Source: Atherinomorus stipes (lineage: Eukaryota > Chordata > Actinopteri > Atheriniformes > Atherinidae). Taken from it: 64,000 nucleotides of DNA. The stretch spans positions 338,962-402,961 of the forward strand of contig JALJCO010012814.1 of NCBI GenBank assembly GCA_023101725.1, given 5' to 3'. Below the pieces are notes generated by a model. The model was not told the DNA's origin. It saw only the letters and a list, made by a program, of their open reading frames with translations, and did no database searches. The translations under genes were made by a program, and so were the position numbers. Shown in pieces: positions 13,301 to 24,570 of this stretch; the first letter of the stretch is position 1; each line of letters opens with the position of its first letter.

Positions 13301-14142
13301 TTGTTTGGAATCGGGTTAGATTCTTGTGGGATTCTGCAGCTTTGTATGTCATCGTAGCTGCACTGTGCTGGTGTGTCTGCGTCCATTTGCATTGAATCAT
13401 TACAAAATGAAGTTGTGCTACATATGAATTAGCTAACTGCACCTCAGGGATGTGTCACACATCTCCAGCTGCAGCACAACAGACTGGCATAGTGTGATTT
13501 CACGCTTACTGATTGCTTCAGTGTCCATCTGTTTCCTCTTCACAATAACACACCTTTACCTGTAGTCACCACCTGTCTCTAAGCTCTCTATTCTTTGCCC
13601 CCTCTTTTTACTTCCTTCCTTTCTTACTCTGTCTGAGTCTCCTCTTTCCCCTGGCGGTGTTACCTTTCCCAGGACTCTCCTCCTCTCGACAGTTGTTGCT
13701 GTTATTGTTACACCTGCACCACCCACCACCCCTCCTCCCCACTGCTGCACTCTACCAGTCCTGCTGTACAAGTGCTACCTGCTGTCCCATCTCCACCCTC
13801 TCACACTTTGTTCTTTCTATATCTGCCTTTTTTTGTACCCTGAAATCCTCATAAAAAGCTTTTTACATTCATATTCTTAATGTTTCTCACATTATTAATG
13901 AAAAAACACAGTTTGACTTTAATGTACTCTTTTAGCAATTGATTGTTTGACTGTGCTGCCCTCTAGTGACAGTTTAATAGAAAGACAGGCAAAGTTTGCA
14001 GCTACAGAGAAGTGTGCTGTCTGATCTGACAGCCACTTCTCTAATAATTTAAATGCTTGAAAAAAAAGGTTAATTGTTTTTTTAAGTGATTAAGTATCAC
14101 CTGAAATGCATTGATAAAATTATTATTACTGTTACATTTATT

Positions 14143-14237
<95 letters not shown>

Positions 14238-14935
14238 TATGTATGTGTGTTTAGTTGTATAAAATATACTTCATGGTTTAGTATTTCTGCAGCAGGTGGG
14301 AGTGCAGAGCAACAACAGCTGTTTCAGACAGATTCATATGTACCATACCTGAGAAGCCAGACTTTCCCCTGTGAAAGGTTCATCATCATCAGAGATGACA
14401 TCTGTCATGAGCAAGACATTCTTTTGTATTACATAATAAATCCAAAGAGTTCATGGTATTTGTGCGGGGGGTAGGAATTAAATTGTATAAAAGTTTCTAA
14501 GTGTAAAGATAATTTTTTTCCGGTTAGAAATGAAACATTGTTTTCAAAGCTTATTAAATAAAACCCAATGACTGTGTCCAGTACACACCACCTGCTCATC
14601 TCATGGTAATAGCTGATCCTGTTGATGCAGTGTAATGTTAAATCCATGAGGTCGTCATGCAGCTTTGTGAGTGTATTTTAGATCAATGTCAGCGTAAACC
14701 TTTGCAGCCTGCAGGCAGATTAACAGGAATTCTAATTTAATTAATGTCAGATGAGAAGTGAATGGTTGTGTGAAGAGTAATTAAGACAGATCCTGATGTT
14801 GTTTTTCTGAACTTACAGGGGGACCTGGTAGAAACGGAGGGGGATTCTCAGTCCCAGGGTAGTGCCACGTGGCTGGTTGACCCCAAGGAGTCCAAGCGCA
14901 CTATCAGCACTAAGTACGAGACCACTATATTCTGA
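6608..14935 (+). CDS. anks1a: ANKS1A/Odin, C-terminal part (10 exons)
   Basis: Ankyrin-repeat, SAM and PTB adaptor acting at the cytoplasmic side of membranes. In mammals Odin binds activated Eph and EGF receptors and influences their trafficking and degradation (family knowledge). Joining 6608-6706, 8361-8507, 9464-9571, 10537-10710, 10801-10938, 11016-11087, 11187-11273, 11730-11867, 13021-13203 and 14819-14935 gives one open frame of 420 residues ending in TGA. Residues 1-33 are the end of SAM1, about 46-108 are SAM2 ([17 protein letters not shown]), and about 209-345 are the PTB domain ([53 protein letters not shown]). The C-terminus STKYETTIF and the [18 protein letters not shown] segment fit ANKS1A better than the paralogue ANKS1B. 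The N-terminal ankyrin repeats lie upstream of the window. Every exon boundary is in phase 0. Confidence 0.95.
7110..8180. repeat. Homopolymer and polypurine low-complexity block
   Basis: Inside the intron 6707-8360. From about 7110 to 7270, T-rich text turns into long A runs, almost a snap-back of poly-T and poly-A. From about 7300 to 8180 the + strand is almost only A and G, with many homopolymer runs (A up to the thirties near 7289-7317, G of 12 or more near 7985, 8050 and 8152). The intron looks normal again from 8180 to 8360. The 83-codon open frame at 7849 and the poly-Pro/Leu frame on the other strand are composition artefacts. It could be a true polypurine tract or a poorly resolved assembly segment. 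Confidence 0.8.
8361..8507 (+). CDS. anks1a: anks1a exon: SAM2, first part
   Basis: Flanked by cctcctgcag and gtgagt. It encodes 49 residues ([20 protein letters not shown] to [10 protein letters not shown]), the bulk of the second SAM domain. It is GC-richer than the surrounding intron. Confidence 0.95.
8508..9463 (+). other. anks1a: anks1a intron, G-rich segment then T run
   Basis: From about 8660 to 8890 the + strand is strongly G-rich, with repeated GGGG runs (gttggtggggaggtg, aagggggaggggtt and similar). The 117-codon frame at 8552-8905 runs through it and resembles nothing known. A T run sits at 8946-8965. No exon or clear transposon was found in the remainder. Confidence 0.6.
9464..9571 (+). 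CDS. anks1a: anks1a exon: end of SAM2
   Basis: Flanked by ttccttccag and gtgagg. It encodes [20 protein letters not shown] and [15 protein letters not shown] (36 codons). The first part closes SAM2, and the basic GHRKR segment is conserved in the family. The PPVKPPR part is a proline-rich linker. Confidence 0.95.
10038..10377. mobile_element. TTAA-type MITE (piggyBac/Kolobok-like)
   Basis: A 340-bp insert flanked by TTAA at 10034-10037 and 10378-10381. Its ends aggggtactgtgtagctttt and caaaagttacacggtatccct are inverted copies matching at 18 of 21 positions. TTAA duplications are typical of piggyBac and Kolobok transposons. There is no coding capacity. It lies in the anks1a intron 9572-10536. 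Confidence 0.85.
10537..10710 (+). CDS. anks1a: anks1a exon: Ser/Pro-rich linker
   Basis: Flanked by ccatcccag and gtatag. It encodes 58 residues including [18 protein letters not shown] and [18 protein letters not shown], the disordered linker between SAM2 and PTB. The acceptor is a tandem cagcag (NAGNAG), so splicing could start at 10537 or 10540 and gain or lose one Gln. Confidence 0.9.
10801..10938 (+). CDS. anks1a: anks1a exon: linker and start of PTB
   Basis: Flanked by attttcccag and gtacag. It encodes 46 residues including [18 protein letters not shown] and [13 protein letters not shown], leading into the first strand of the PTB domain. Phase 0 at both ends. Confidence 0.94.
11016..11087 (+). 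CDS. anks1a: anks1a exon: PTB strand and helix 1
   Basis: Flanked by gtcttaatag and gtatgc. It encodes [20 protein letters not shown] followed by AKMR (24 codons). YLGS is the usual PTB-domain opening motif. Confidence 0.95.
11187..11273 (+). CDS. anks1a: anks1a exon: PTB core
   Basis: Flanked by tatcttcag and gtcagc. It encodes [20 protein letters not shown] and VKFIDAANK (29 codons), beta strands of the PTB fold. Confidence 0.95.
11274..11729 (+). other. anks1a: anks1a intron, nothing recognised
   Basis: Ordinary intron. It ends in the acceptor ttttggtgcag. The open frame continuing out of the previous exon (to 11578) has no conserved content. Confidence 0.7.
11730..11867 (+). CDS. anks1a: anks1a exon: PTB core
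   Basis: Flanked by ttggtgcag and gtaagg. It encodes [40 protein letters not shown] and FSTVDV (46 codons), the most conserved part of the ANKS1 PTB domain. '[17 protein letters not shown]' favours ANKS1A over ANKS1B. Confidence 0.97.
11868..13020 (+). other. anks1a: anks1a intron, nothing recognised
   Basis: About 1.15 kb between two PTB exons. A short C-then-T tract lies at 12425-12458. I see no transposon ends and no convincing coding frame. Confidence 0.65.
13021..13203 (+). CDS. anks1a: anks1a exon: PTB C-terminal helix and tail
   Basis: Flanked by tctctgtatag and gtgagt. It encodes 61 residues. [20 protein letters not shown] and [12 protein letters not shown] form the C-terminal PTB helix. 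[20 protein letters not shown] follows, a basic proline-rich tail that matches the ETKSSKPVPKPR region of ANKS1A. Confidence 0.96.
13959..13974 (-). promoter_or_regulatory. CTCF-like motif
   Basis: The minus strand reads tcactagagggcagc, which fits the vertebrate CTCF core (CCASYAGRKGGCRS) except for the first C. This is a motif match only. Similar text also occurs by chance and inside repeats. Confidence 0.35.
14149..14234. repeat. (TA)n microsatellite
   Basis: A TA run of about 85 bp with one TGTA interruption, in the last intron of anks1a. Confidence 0.95.
14819..14935 (+). CDS. anks1a: anks1a terminal coding exon
   Basis: Follows the acceptor gaacttacag. It encodes [20 protein letters not shown] and [18 protein letters not shown], then TGA at 14933-14935. 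The end matches the conserved ANKS1A C-terminus ([20 protein letters not shown] in mammals). Confidence 0.96.
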   Translation, partial: GDLVETEGDSQSQGSATWLVDPKESKRTISTKYETTIF

Positions 14936-15990
14936 AGGGACCCCTCCTCCTCCTCCTCTGGGCCTGGACTCACCTTTCCTCCCCCCCTTCCTTCTGTGTG
15001 CCTTTCACTGTGACTCGGCCTCTTCCTGGACCTCTGCACTCCCTCCCCACCTCCTTCTAGTCATCCTCTAGACATCTAACTGCTCGTGCTCCTTCCTAAC
15101 GTTACACCACCACTTCTGTAATCTGTATTGGTTGTCAGTGCGATCTCTCCACCCCCCAGCGGACACCATCCCCTCTGTCTGCCACTCACCTCCTCTCTTC
15201 ACCTTGTATGCTTTCTCAGCTCTTGTCGTCACCGCTTTCCTTCTTTTTCCCACCGACTGACCGTCAGCCTTCCACCGTGTGCTCTTGGTGATCAGCTCTT
15301 TCTTTTCCGCTGCATTAGGCGACGGCCGCTCTGAGGCTTTTCGCTCTGATCTTTCACCTCCCGACTCTCCCGAGCGCTGACAGAATCTGATTAACGGCAG
15401 CCAAGAGCGAGCCGCCGCACACATCCTCCACCTGGATGGACACGTTTCCTGAGGAAACTGTGGAGCTGCTCCTGTATTTCTATGCATCAGCCAGACTTTA
15501 GCAGACTGTTTCAGTGCAGTGGGGTGCAGGTGTTGGAGAGGTTACACACAGTATGAAGTGAGGGAGTGTTTTATTTTTAACTGTTCTCTGCCTGCTGTGA
15601 GTTAAAGCAGGCTGACATCTTAGCACTGTGATGATGTCCTTCTTGGATGGACATATAAGAGGGCAGGCGATAGTCCAAACCAACTGCTGCACTCTTCATC
15701 TGTCCATCCATCAAAGCAACAGGATTCAAAGCTGATGGCATGACTAACTATGACTAAGCACTTTTACCAAATCTTCATGTGTGTAAAAATAAGTGCATTT
15801 CCTCTGTTTCTTCTTCTTTTAACAACAAATGCCTTTGATGTTCATCCCATCAGCATTGCCTTTTTGTTTGTTTGTTTGTTTTTTTGCCAATGGTACCAGG
15901 TTAATGTTTCACTGCTGTTGGGGAGAAGAGTTAATCATTATTTGTTTACATCAGTTTACTGTTTGTTTTGCTTCATTTTAACCTCCCTCC

Positions 15991-15992
<2 letters not shown>

Positions 15993-16070
<78 letters not shown>
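15993..16070. repeat. (TG)n microsatellite
   Basis: About 39 TG units inside the inferred 3' UTR of anks1a. They would be transcribed as a GU repeat. Confidence 0.95.
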
Positions 16071-16072
<2 letters not shown>

Positions 16073-16327
16073 TGTGGGTGTGTGCCTTCCCTGTAGCTGA
16101 ACACTGTGGCTGCTCCCAGTCAGTGAGACAAGACAGGAGTGAGCCATGATGCATGGCTGGTGGGATGTTTTTGTTTGCTTGTTTGTTGTTAAAAGTGGCC
16201 CACTTCCCATGCAGCAGATTGCATCCTCATCATCATCATCTTGCTGCTCACCATGGTAACGCAACGCCACCGACCTGGAGACAAAGACGATGCTGCAGGC
16301 TCCCCCTCAGCTCACCTGATCTCTCTC

Positions 16328-16350
16328 CACACACACACACACACACACAC
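16328..16350. repeat. (CA)n microsatellite
   Basis: A short CA run in the inferred anks1a 3' UTR, about 260 bp downstream of the TG tract. In the RNA, the UG and CA tracts could pair with each other. Confidence 0.9.
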
Positions 16351-17354
16351 CTCTGTTCAGCCTCCTGTCCGTCAGAGAGCGACATGAGAGCTCCATGTGT
16401 TTCTGCTCTGTCCTTTTCCTGAGACATGACTCATGTCTCCTTCACAGAGAGTTGGTGTTTACTGTTTGAGGAAATAGCTGCAGGTTTCAATGCAGAACTT
16501 TTGTTTAAAGGGGAAGTGGCAAAAATAAGGAACAAAACCTTTTTTTTTTTCTTTGCAGGCACTCCTTCCTATATCCAAACATTAGAGCTTCTCTTCATGA
16601 CTATCAGCTTACATAAATGTGATAGACGATGTAATCCTGCATGGGAGAAACTCTCTAACGAAACTCAACACTACAAAGACTGTTTTATAATAATTTCCTA
16701 GGCTTTAATTGTCCTAAAAACTGTTGAGTTTTTCTTTTAAAATAGGTTTTGTTATTTTATAGGACAATGCGTCCTAATGCTGGAACTGGATCATATGGGA
16801 TTCACTGCAGTTCCCTCTCGTCTTTTCCTCTTTTTTTTTAATCTTCACCTAATCTTGACAAGATTATTCACCAAACCTGCCATGCAGGCTGGTACGACTT
16901 TAGATTTTAGCTGCAGAACAGACCAATAGGGCACAGCATGTTTCTCTAGCTAACTCCCAGTATGTTGACTGTTAATGGTACTGTCTGGTCCACCATTGTG
17001 TATCCGGGTACGTAGTGGGGTCAGTTTTCATTTAACTGTTGTATATGTGGTACGTTATCTGGCCAGTACGGTAACACGCTGGCACACCGTCTCGAGCCTG
17101 CCGGTGTCGGCACCTTCAGCCATCAGCCTGGTCCTGTTCTGCTTTTGCACATTGCCAAGGATCAGGAGACATTTTTGGTACTAATCTTATGATAACTGAT
17201 GAGAATGAAATTGTACATGATTCTAGCGGTCTGTATTTTGATACTTGAATGATTTCTGTTTTTATAGATATCTATATATATGTATATGTATGTATGTACT
17301 TATGTAATTTTTGACGTTTGTCAAAAAAGAGAGAAAAGGACTATGTCTTATGAA

Positions 17355-17375
17355 AATAAACATATCGTGAATAAA
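17355..17375 (+). terminator. anks1a: Poly(A) signals of anks1a
   Basis: Two AATAAA hexamers at 17355-17360 and 17370-17375 lie about 20-35 bp before an A-rich tract. This fits the 3' end of the anks1a transcript. Confidence 0.6.
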
Positions 17376-17400
17376 TACCCTGTGATTTAAAAAAAAAAAA

Positions 17401-19800
17401 AAAGAAAAAAGAAAAGAAAAAACAAGGCTGAGACTGACTCAGACGAGGGACCTCACTTCAGATAAAAGATTGTAAATAATCTTGGGCTTCCAGTCTTTTT
17501 TATGATTTATTTTTCATAATTGTACAACTAATAAATGTTGCCGTTAGAATTGACGTCCCTGCTGAATCTTTTATTTGTCCGTTCATTGTTGATTTGCCGT
17601 TTCTGTCACCGCGTCGATGCCCACCATGTTGGATGAGAAACGTTTGCTTTCTGCATCTATTTCGTAGTCGTCTATGCTGAGGGAGCGTCGGGTGTGAGCA
17701 GCGACAGCAGATAAAGACGGTTAATAAATGACAGCTCTTGTCAGTCTGCAGCCGGCACAGGCTGCAGGAATATTGGAGCAAACAAGCACAAGATGATTAA
17801 CAAAGATGTTTAAAGCTGTTCTGTTGACTCTGTTTATCAAATATTGTACATTTTTAAATTGGTCCAGCTCTTCTTTGGACCATAACAGGCATTCTTATCT
17901 TTGTCATGAGGGGAAATGAGTCAACAGAAGAAAATGGCTGTGGCTGTAATTCAAATGCCTTGAAAAATGTGAGGAGAGAGTTATGTAACTGTGGCCTCAA
18001 AGTTGTTCTAAATCATACTCTAAGGAGTTAAACTTTATTTGTGGGGTGAATTTAATTCTAGATGCTGCAAAGATTTTATATAATATCTTTAATCTTCTGA
18101 TTCTCACATTTGGAATAGAATAGGATGTCTTTATTGCCATGAAATTGGCAGTTCATTTAAGATTTGCAAGCATACTGCTTGTGTACATGTGATTAAACAA
18201 TAGCAATTTCAGTCTGAAGTTGCATTATACTTCAGTTCTGCTTATTAAGGTAAAAGTGTAAGCTTAACTGTGGCAGTGAAAACAAATGATGGCCACATCC
18301 TCTATTTTTATGTGCCTGTAGGTGTAAAGTGACATCACTGGTCAACAATAAAATCATACGGACAGGTCAGGCAATGATGGGGATGTGAATTTACACTTCT
18401 ATCAGAGACCACAACCCACGTCACAGATGTGTGCTGCTGTTGCTGGAAAAGAGACACTGTGGTAAAACTGACAGCTCAAAGACAATAAATGTGGATGATA
18501 AACTTGTGAATTTTATATTTAGACACTGATGATGGGTTTACCTTCTCTGCAGCTGCCCACGACAGGTACTATGTGTTGCATTGTGGAGCTAAATGTGAGT
18601 CAGTTTGGTTATGACTGAAATATGAGTAAATGGATATTTATTTTCTCCACAGTCCAGCTAACATCAGTAGTTAGCTGACATTTGTCAAGTTTTAATGGAT
18701 AAAATGTGCGGCACAAGAAAGCTGATGCCACAAAGTAAGAGACGTAAGAAAAAGATTTTCTTGAAGTATATAATTTAATAAATGCCACTATCAGGGGACA
18801 AATGCGCTTACTGCTCGTTGGCCATTACATAATGATTAACTTGAGTTCATTAATGATTAGTTAATTAAAAAGAGGGAATGCACATGTGAGTCAGTTAACA
18901 AATGAGGAAGGACTGGCAAGTTTTTCAATCTTTATTCAGATCTTCTGTATTTCCTAAAGAATAACTAAGAAGAGGAAATCTGGATCAGCTCTGAGCCAGG
19001 CAGTGAGTAGCACAAAGAAGACTTTTTACTTATTCGCTTATGCCTTTATCTATCCACCCTCATTAATAATACACAGAACAGGTTATCCTGCATTACATTC
19101 TTATCTCCTAACATTACTTCCACCACACAGAGTACTGTAATGATTATTGGATCATAGGCCCCTTTATTGTTCTTTTTATGTACCTTCAGGTAAAGGGAAT
19201 ATAATGTATTTTATTACTTAACAGTTCATGAATGTGCAGATATTCCAGCAACAGTAAATAATTTCTGATCCCCCTAAAATTAAGTGTCTTTTCCGTGTGT
19301 TCCATGCTTTTCAGTAAGATCAGATTTAGGTCCATAGCACGAGAAGAACAATCTTAACTAACCTGTAGTATGACCGCAAACGTGCGCATTTACCATGAAC
19401 TAATGGTTATAGCGTGTTATTCGTTTGTTGTCTTATGTGGACTGACTGCATTAGTGTGACGCATTACCTTATTTTTTGTGAGAACTGAAGCAACTGAGTT
19501 ATTTTACTAGTTCGGGGCAACATTTATATAAAACACACACATAATTTAGTCTGTGTGTGTGTGTGTGTGTGTGGGGGGGGGGGGGGGTGATAAGCCTATT
19601 CAAATAACCTGTTGCTCTGTGGATAAAAATCATGAGGATAAAGCGTTCAACTACTTTTGATACATGATTATCATATGGACAAGTTTTTTTTTTCAATTTG
19701 CAAATATGAAATGTACACTTTAAGAAACACTTTTCGGGCGCGCTCATTTGTCTGATGGTATTGTCTCCATGGAAACAAGTCAGGCAGTCGTCCTCTGATT
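17401..19800. other. Intergenic, anks1a to SARG-like gene
   Basis: AT-rich spacer with no gene seen. At 18113-18235, 'ggatgtctttattgccatgaa' resembles the 3' tail of a fish LINE but is too decayed to class. A (GT)n tract followed by a G run lies at 19551-19587. Confidence 0.55.
19551..19587. repeat. (GT)n followed by poly-G
   Basis: A GT run that passes into about 16 consecutive G bases. Confidence 0.95.
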
Positions 19801-19859
19801 GGCCCTTTACAGACAAGCCCGGAAGTTAATGAGCTCACCTGGTTGCATGTAGTCTACTT

Positions 19860-20050
19860 CATACGCGTTCCCGTATCAGTCGCAGGTCTTTGCGCAGTTT
19901 GACTTCCAGGAACACCGCAGAGCCGTCGCAAAGGATAGAGGTGCATCCCTGCCATGGACTGACATTTGAAACCAGCTCCGTGTGTGCGTTTAGGTGTGTG
20001 CGTGTGTCAACAGCTGGGGATTGGAGACGGAGATTTCTCTAACATCTCAG
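19860..20050 (+). other. Probable non-coding first exon, SARG-like gene
   Basis: A local GC- and CpG-richer patch upstream of the SARG-family gene. It ends in a good donor, ctcag followed by gtgagc at 20051. No long frame starts in it. A minimal upstream ORF, ATG GAC TGA, sits at about 19953. Its link to the coding exons, 4.5 kb away, is inferred from position and from the first coding exon starting with an untranslated stretch (24571-24643). The 5' end is a guess. Confidence 0.45.
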
Positions 20051-23000
20051 GTGAGCTATTTCATAACGCATGAATTTAAGTTGTACTCAAAAGTTAGCTT
20101 CTTTTCTTTTTCTCTCCCCTCCCCAAAAAGAGGGGATAGTTTTTTGATAGTTAAAAAAATTAAAATAAAAAACGTTTTGTTGACTTCCATGTGAGACTTC
20201 TTTAGTTCCTTTTCTCATTATTTAGATTCAGGCTTTTCTGACCCTTTACTCCTTGTTATTGGGGAATTTTGACACTACAGTGTCATCTTATGTGTGTTTT
20301 TCTTTTAGAGCTGCACCGATATTACAAGTAATTTTTCTTGCATTTAAAGCCTGAGTTCTTTTCCAGAGATTAAACATGAACCCCATAAATTAAATTTTTT
20401 ATCTAGATTTGTGTACATTGAGTCAGAAATGTGCAAATACAAGTCCTCTAAAGTCAATAAAGGTTTAAGAGGAACAGTTTGCCAAGCTAAACATTAATGG
20501 AATATTTCTTTTCACTTCAGTGGGTTGTGAGTTGCTCAACCAGATGCTGGCCATGAACTTTTGTTTATTGTAAATCATTAAACCCGTTCAAGCTGACTTT
20601 CTGCCTTTGAATACATGCTTCACATTTTTTAGTCCTATGATGTACTAACACACTATATAATTAGTCATCGAAGACTTTAAATGATGGTTTCCTGGGTTTC
20701 TAATAAGTCTGGCTAACTGTGCACCTGTTCTTGCATTAAAGCCGGAGCTGATCCTCCCCTCTGCAGTTAATTGTTGTACCTGCTCCTCCACAGCCACTTC
20801 AGAGTGCTTTGCTGAGCCCATGAAAGCAAGCAAAGTGACATTCCTGTCGCCATCAGGCCTGACTCGGCTGTGGGTGTAGCGTGCTTTGCCTCTGCTGCCC
20901 GGCAGGTTTGCCGCCTTGTTCAAGTTCAAGAGGTGTTGGCTTGGATGATTTTCTCCTGCTCTGCTGATCTAAGAAGCGCCTGTAATGGGAGGGACGGTAA
21001 TTAACAGTTATTGAAGCTTTCACTGGGAGGCTGGTGCTTGTTTTGTCAACCACCTTTTTGTTTCTACAAAACAAGCATGAATGTGGGTGTTGATGATCAG
21101 GTTTTTCCCTAACCGTCTTTGTGTTCATGTTAGCAAATCCGAAATGTTGTTCTCCCACTGCACTTTTCTGGATTACTGGTTTGGTTTTCAGCCTGGAATG
21201 TATGGAACAGCCTGTACCTCTCTATCAAGCTTACCATAACTTTAACCCACATACACAATCACAATACAATTGGATTTGGCAGTAAGATGAAGATCTTTAT
21301 AGATGTGTTCCTTCATCCTTCTTTTTCATCACAGATGAAGCTGCCTTCATCTGTCTCGTTTCAAAACCCAAACAATCATTCCTTTGAAGAGGATTTCTCT
21401 TGCAGACAGCTTGACGTTCTCAGTATACTGCAAGTGTCTGCACTTTTAGGGAAGAAGATTTCCTACTCTGATGATCTAAGGTGAAGTCAAATCAGTGCTT
21501 CCTCTTATAAAGAACTAAAAATAACGTCTTGTAACAATTTGAGAAGAGAAACTGCTCACATCCCCAGGTTAGAAGTAGATTATTCTGTGTTTAGTTCATG
21601 TTTAAGGTGTTTATGAGGACATGTTGGAAAGTTTCCTCCCAGTAGAAAATGAATTTGTACTCCGCACTACAGAGGGATTTTTTTTCCGATCAGTTTTAGC
21701 TTCTTCGAATTTATTTTTGAACTCTGTTTCAAAGTCTTCCGTCATTTAAGTATGAAACTTCTGTGGAGGAACTCTAAATAATTTATGTAGTAATTAATTT
21801 TTTGTCCCACATGTAAGTATTAGTCTAGAAATACCTTTAAGTCTACTTTATGTGGGAAATTTTTAGTACTTGGCAGTATCTACAGACCTGAATTGGCCTC
21901 AGTGAAGGTTTCAGACAAAATATTTTGCATTCAAAATACTTTAGTTCAGATCTGAGCTGCTAGCTTGAGCACATATTTTGTGAATCACATGAAAGCTGCT
22001 CTCATTAACACACTTAATGGCATGTTAGTTTATTAATCTACTGACATGCATCTTAAGTTGTAGACTAATAGTCACACTGGCTCACAAAGTTGGCCTCTCC
22101 TTCTGCAACTCGCACGTTTAATCAAATGTTCCCTGAGATAAGAGAACAATGAAGTTATTTTTGCACTGCTTTTGACTGCAGCTGCAGCTAGAAAGAAGTC
22201 ATGTAGCAGGTTATAATGGGATTTTATCCCCATAATATCCTCACTGTTTGTGGATTAGATGTTCATGCATTTGCTTGTGGAACTTGAATTTTAAACTCTT
22301 GAAAGAAAGGAAAGAAATAACGTTAAAGTTTTAAGAAGTTTATTTTCCCGTGTGGTCATATGGATGAATTTCCAGCCCTGTTTTTTTTTTTTTTTTTTTT
22401 GCTTTAACCACCTCCTAATGACATGGTTAAAGCAACATCTTTGTGGTGCTTTGCTCAATGAGTAATACCCTTCTATTTTAGGCTGCTCATGCCTGACCTG
22501 TCAGTGGTAATGTGCACATGGAGTAAATAGCAGGAAGCAAAACAACAGTGCAGTGCTGCACGGCACGTCAACAGTCAGCACACTGATTTTACATGATGCA
22601 AAATATGTCGGAGAGGTTTTCACTCTTGAATGCAGTTATACTTGTTGATTAAAAAAATGCTCTGTGACTTCTAATAGCATTTACAGCATTTCTTGCAATA
22701 CATTCATTTGGTCCTCTCTGCTGGAATAACCGATTATGCAGCTCTTTTTTAACCAAAAGCCCAGAAACGGCCTCAGGTTGCAGGTTTGTAGAGTTTCTGC
22801 GAAGATCACATTTACTCCCCCAAAACAAAAGACTGAAATTAGCTGGAACATCAGTATCTGACTGAGTCTGTTAATGCTTTTTATCAGATAAAAAAAGCTT
22901 AATTCCAGTTGAACCCCCACAGGGGAAAATCATTGATAAACATTATTAGCCGCAGGTTAAGTTGTTCAGTTTGAAACTTTATACATCACTCTATCTTGCC

Positions 23001-24570
23001 GTGTCATGCTCTACCTTCAGACTTGTTCTATAAGTTCTAACTTTGTTATTATGCAAGTCAATGGCCTCAAGTGCACCTGTAAGCTAAGTTAAACGATTTG
23101 GAGAAGAAAGAAGGATGGTGTACTGTCAGTCACGGCACCTCAGTGTCCCGACTAGAAGTCCACAGAACTTGTTTCAGATGAGATTTACAGGAGAGTTTCA
23201 GCCAGAACTGCTGCTTGGAGAAGTTGATGATTTAACATCTGCAACGTTAAACTTTTATTGACTTTCATTGACTTTCATTGTTGCTGTTTGTTCCAAACAG
23301 TTGAATCTTGATAATATCTAAGAGTGCGTGCTGTCATTTTAATGTCAAATGTATTGAAAGTGATGAATGATGAATTCCTCAAAAGATTTAGCATTTTACA
23401 GCTACCCTGCTGATGCCCTCTCTTCTTTCAAAAGCAGGCTGTGTCTTGAATGTAGATAAATATTTACAAGTTAAAACATTATTTCAGTTTATTAACCTAG
23501 TTGGTAGGACTGGGACGATATGCTTTTCTCCCAATTCCATTCTTTTGCAAATTTTTTTGGTGCCTGTTTGATTCAAGTTGCTAGTTCTTCAGTATTGCCA
23601 TTTTTATTTATTTCTTCATTTTGGACGGGTCATGTTTGGAGAAAAATATATTGCCCTCTGCTGAGAAAAGGGGTAACTTTTGCCCCCAGCTTATAAATAT
23701 AGACTAAAATTAAAGGTGATGGCTACAACTTTTTAATCAAAAACACAAAAACAAAAAAAATGTTAAAAAAGAAAAAAAATAATACATCCACAGAACATGT
23801 AGAGGATATATTTATTTTTACCCCCCTTTTTTTTGTAAATAATTGTTTGACGGGTCGAAAAAGTAAATATTTACATCTGATTACCATGCCAACTTCTGGA
23901 TTCTTTGCCGTTGGCATTAGCTCTTGAGTTTCTAGCTTGATTCCTTTGTGTAGAAATGGTATCTTCCTTGCGTTTCATTTCTCAAATTCAAGCAGACAAA
24001 AAACGAAGCAGGATGAGGGTCAAAGTAGTAATGGGGCTTAAAAGCCCTGCAGAGTTTGCTGCTTTCCTCCTCGATATTTAGGTTAAACATTGGCTAATAC
24101 TGGTTCTGTAATGTTGCTAATGCTAATTGAGTAATCGCATGTTAGTGCGACACTGGCAGGGAAGGATTAAATTTGTTACTATCGCCTTTAAGCATTCAAA
24201 TTTGGTGAAAAATAAATAACTTAAAAATCTTTTAAATGAAATCACAATACTTATGTGAATCAGTTTTTCTTCCCTGGTTCCTGTTTCAGGACATGCTAAT
24301 TTCTGGCATTTTTGTCACATTAATGGAAAGGTGTTGTTTTTGTTTGTTTTGTTTGTTTGTTTTTTTTGGGGGGGGAGGGGGGGGGGTACTAATTTTCTGC
24401 TTAAGTTTTGCCTTCTACTGCTTTCTGAGAGATTTTTCTCTGACGCATGTTTACATGTTAAAAGTGTACATTCTGCATTGCAGAGAACCTCGAGCCTCAC
24501 AAATACAGTACCATCTAGGCATTGATTGGTATTTTTGTTGTCTTCAAATATTCTCTTTTTAACCTTTTAG
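20051..24570 (+). other. SARG-like gene intron 1 (inferred)
   Basis: AT-rich, with no exon or intact transposon recognised. It holds a T run at 22381-22400 and a T-then-G run at 24360-24387. It ends with a pyrimidine-rich tract and ttttag at 24570. Confidence 0.45.

Larger units (their letters stand above)
13204..14818 (+). other. anks1a: anks1a last intron with (TA)n tract
   Basis: A pyrimidine-rich stretch at 13560-13830 (open frames there are spurious), a CTCF-like motif on the minus strand near 13959-13974, and a long (TA)n tract at 14149-14234. It ends with the acceptor gaacttacag. Confidence 0.7.
14936..17400 (+). other. anks1a: anks1a 3' UTR (inferred)
   Basis: Non-coding sequence directly after the stop, running to two polyadenylation signals (AATAAA at 17355 and 17370) and an A-rich stretch from about 17390. 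A third AATAAA lies at 17530. It contains a (TG)n tract at 15993-16070 and a (CA)n tract at 16328-16350. The antisense 139-codon frame at 15068-15487 is not supported by any similarity I recognise. The UTR end is inferred from the signals only. Confidence 0.6.

Noticed and set aside
15068..15487. A 139-codon minus-strand frame opposite the anks1a 3' UTR
   Set aside because: It is charged low-complexity sequence without similarity, probably the complement of pyrimidine-rich UTR.
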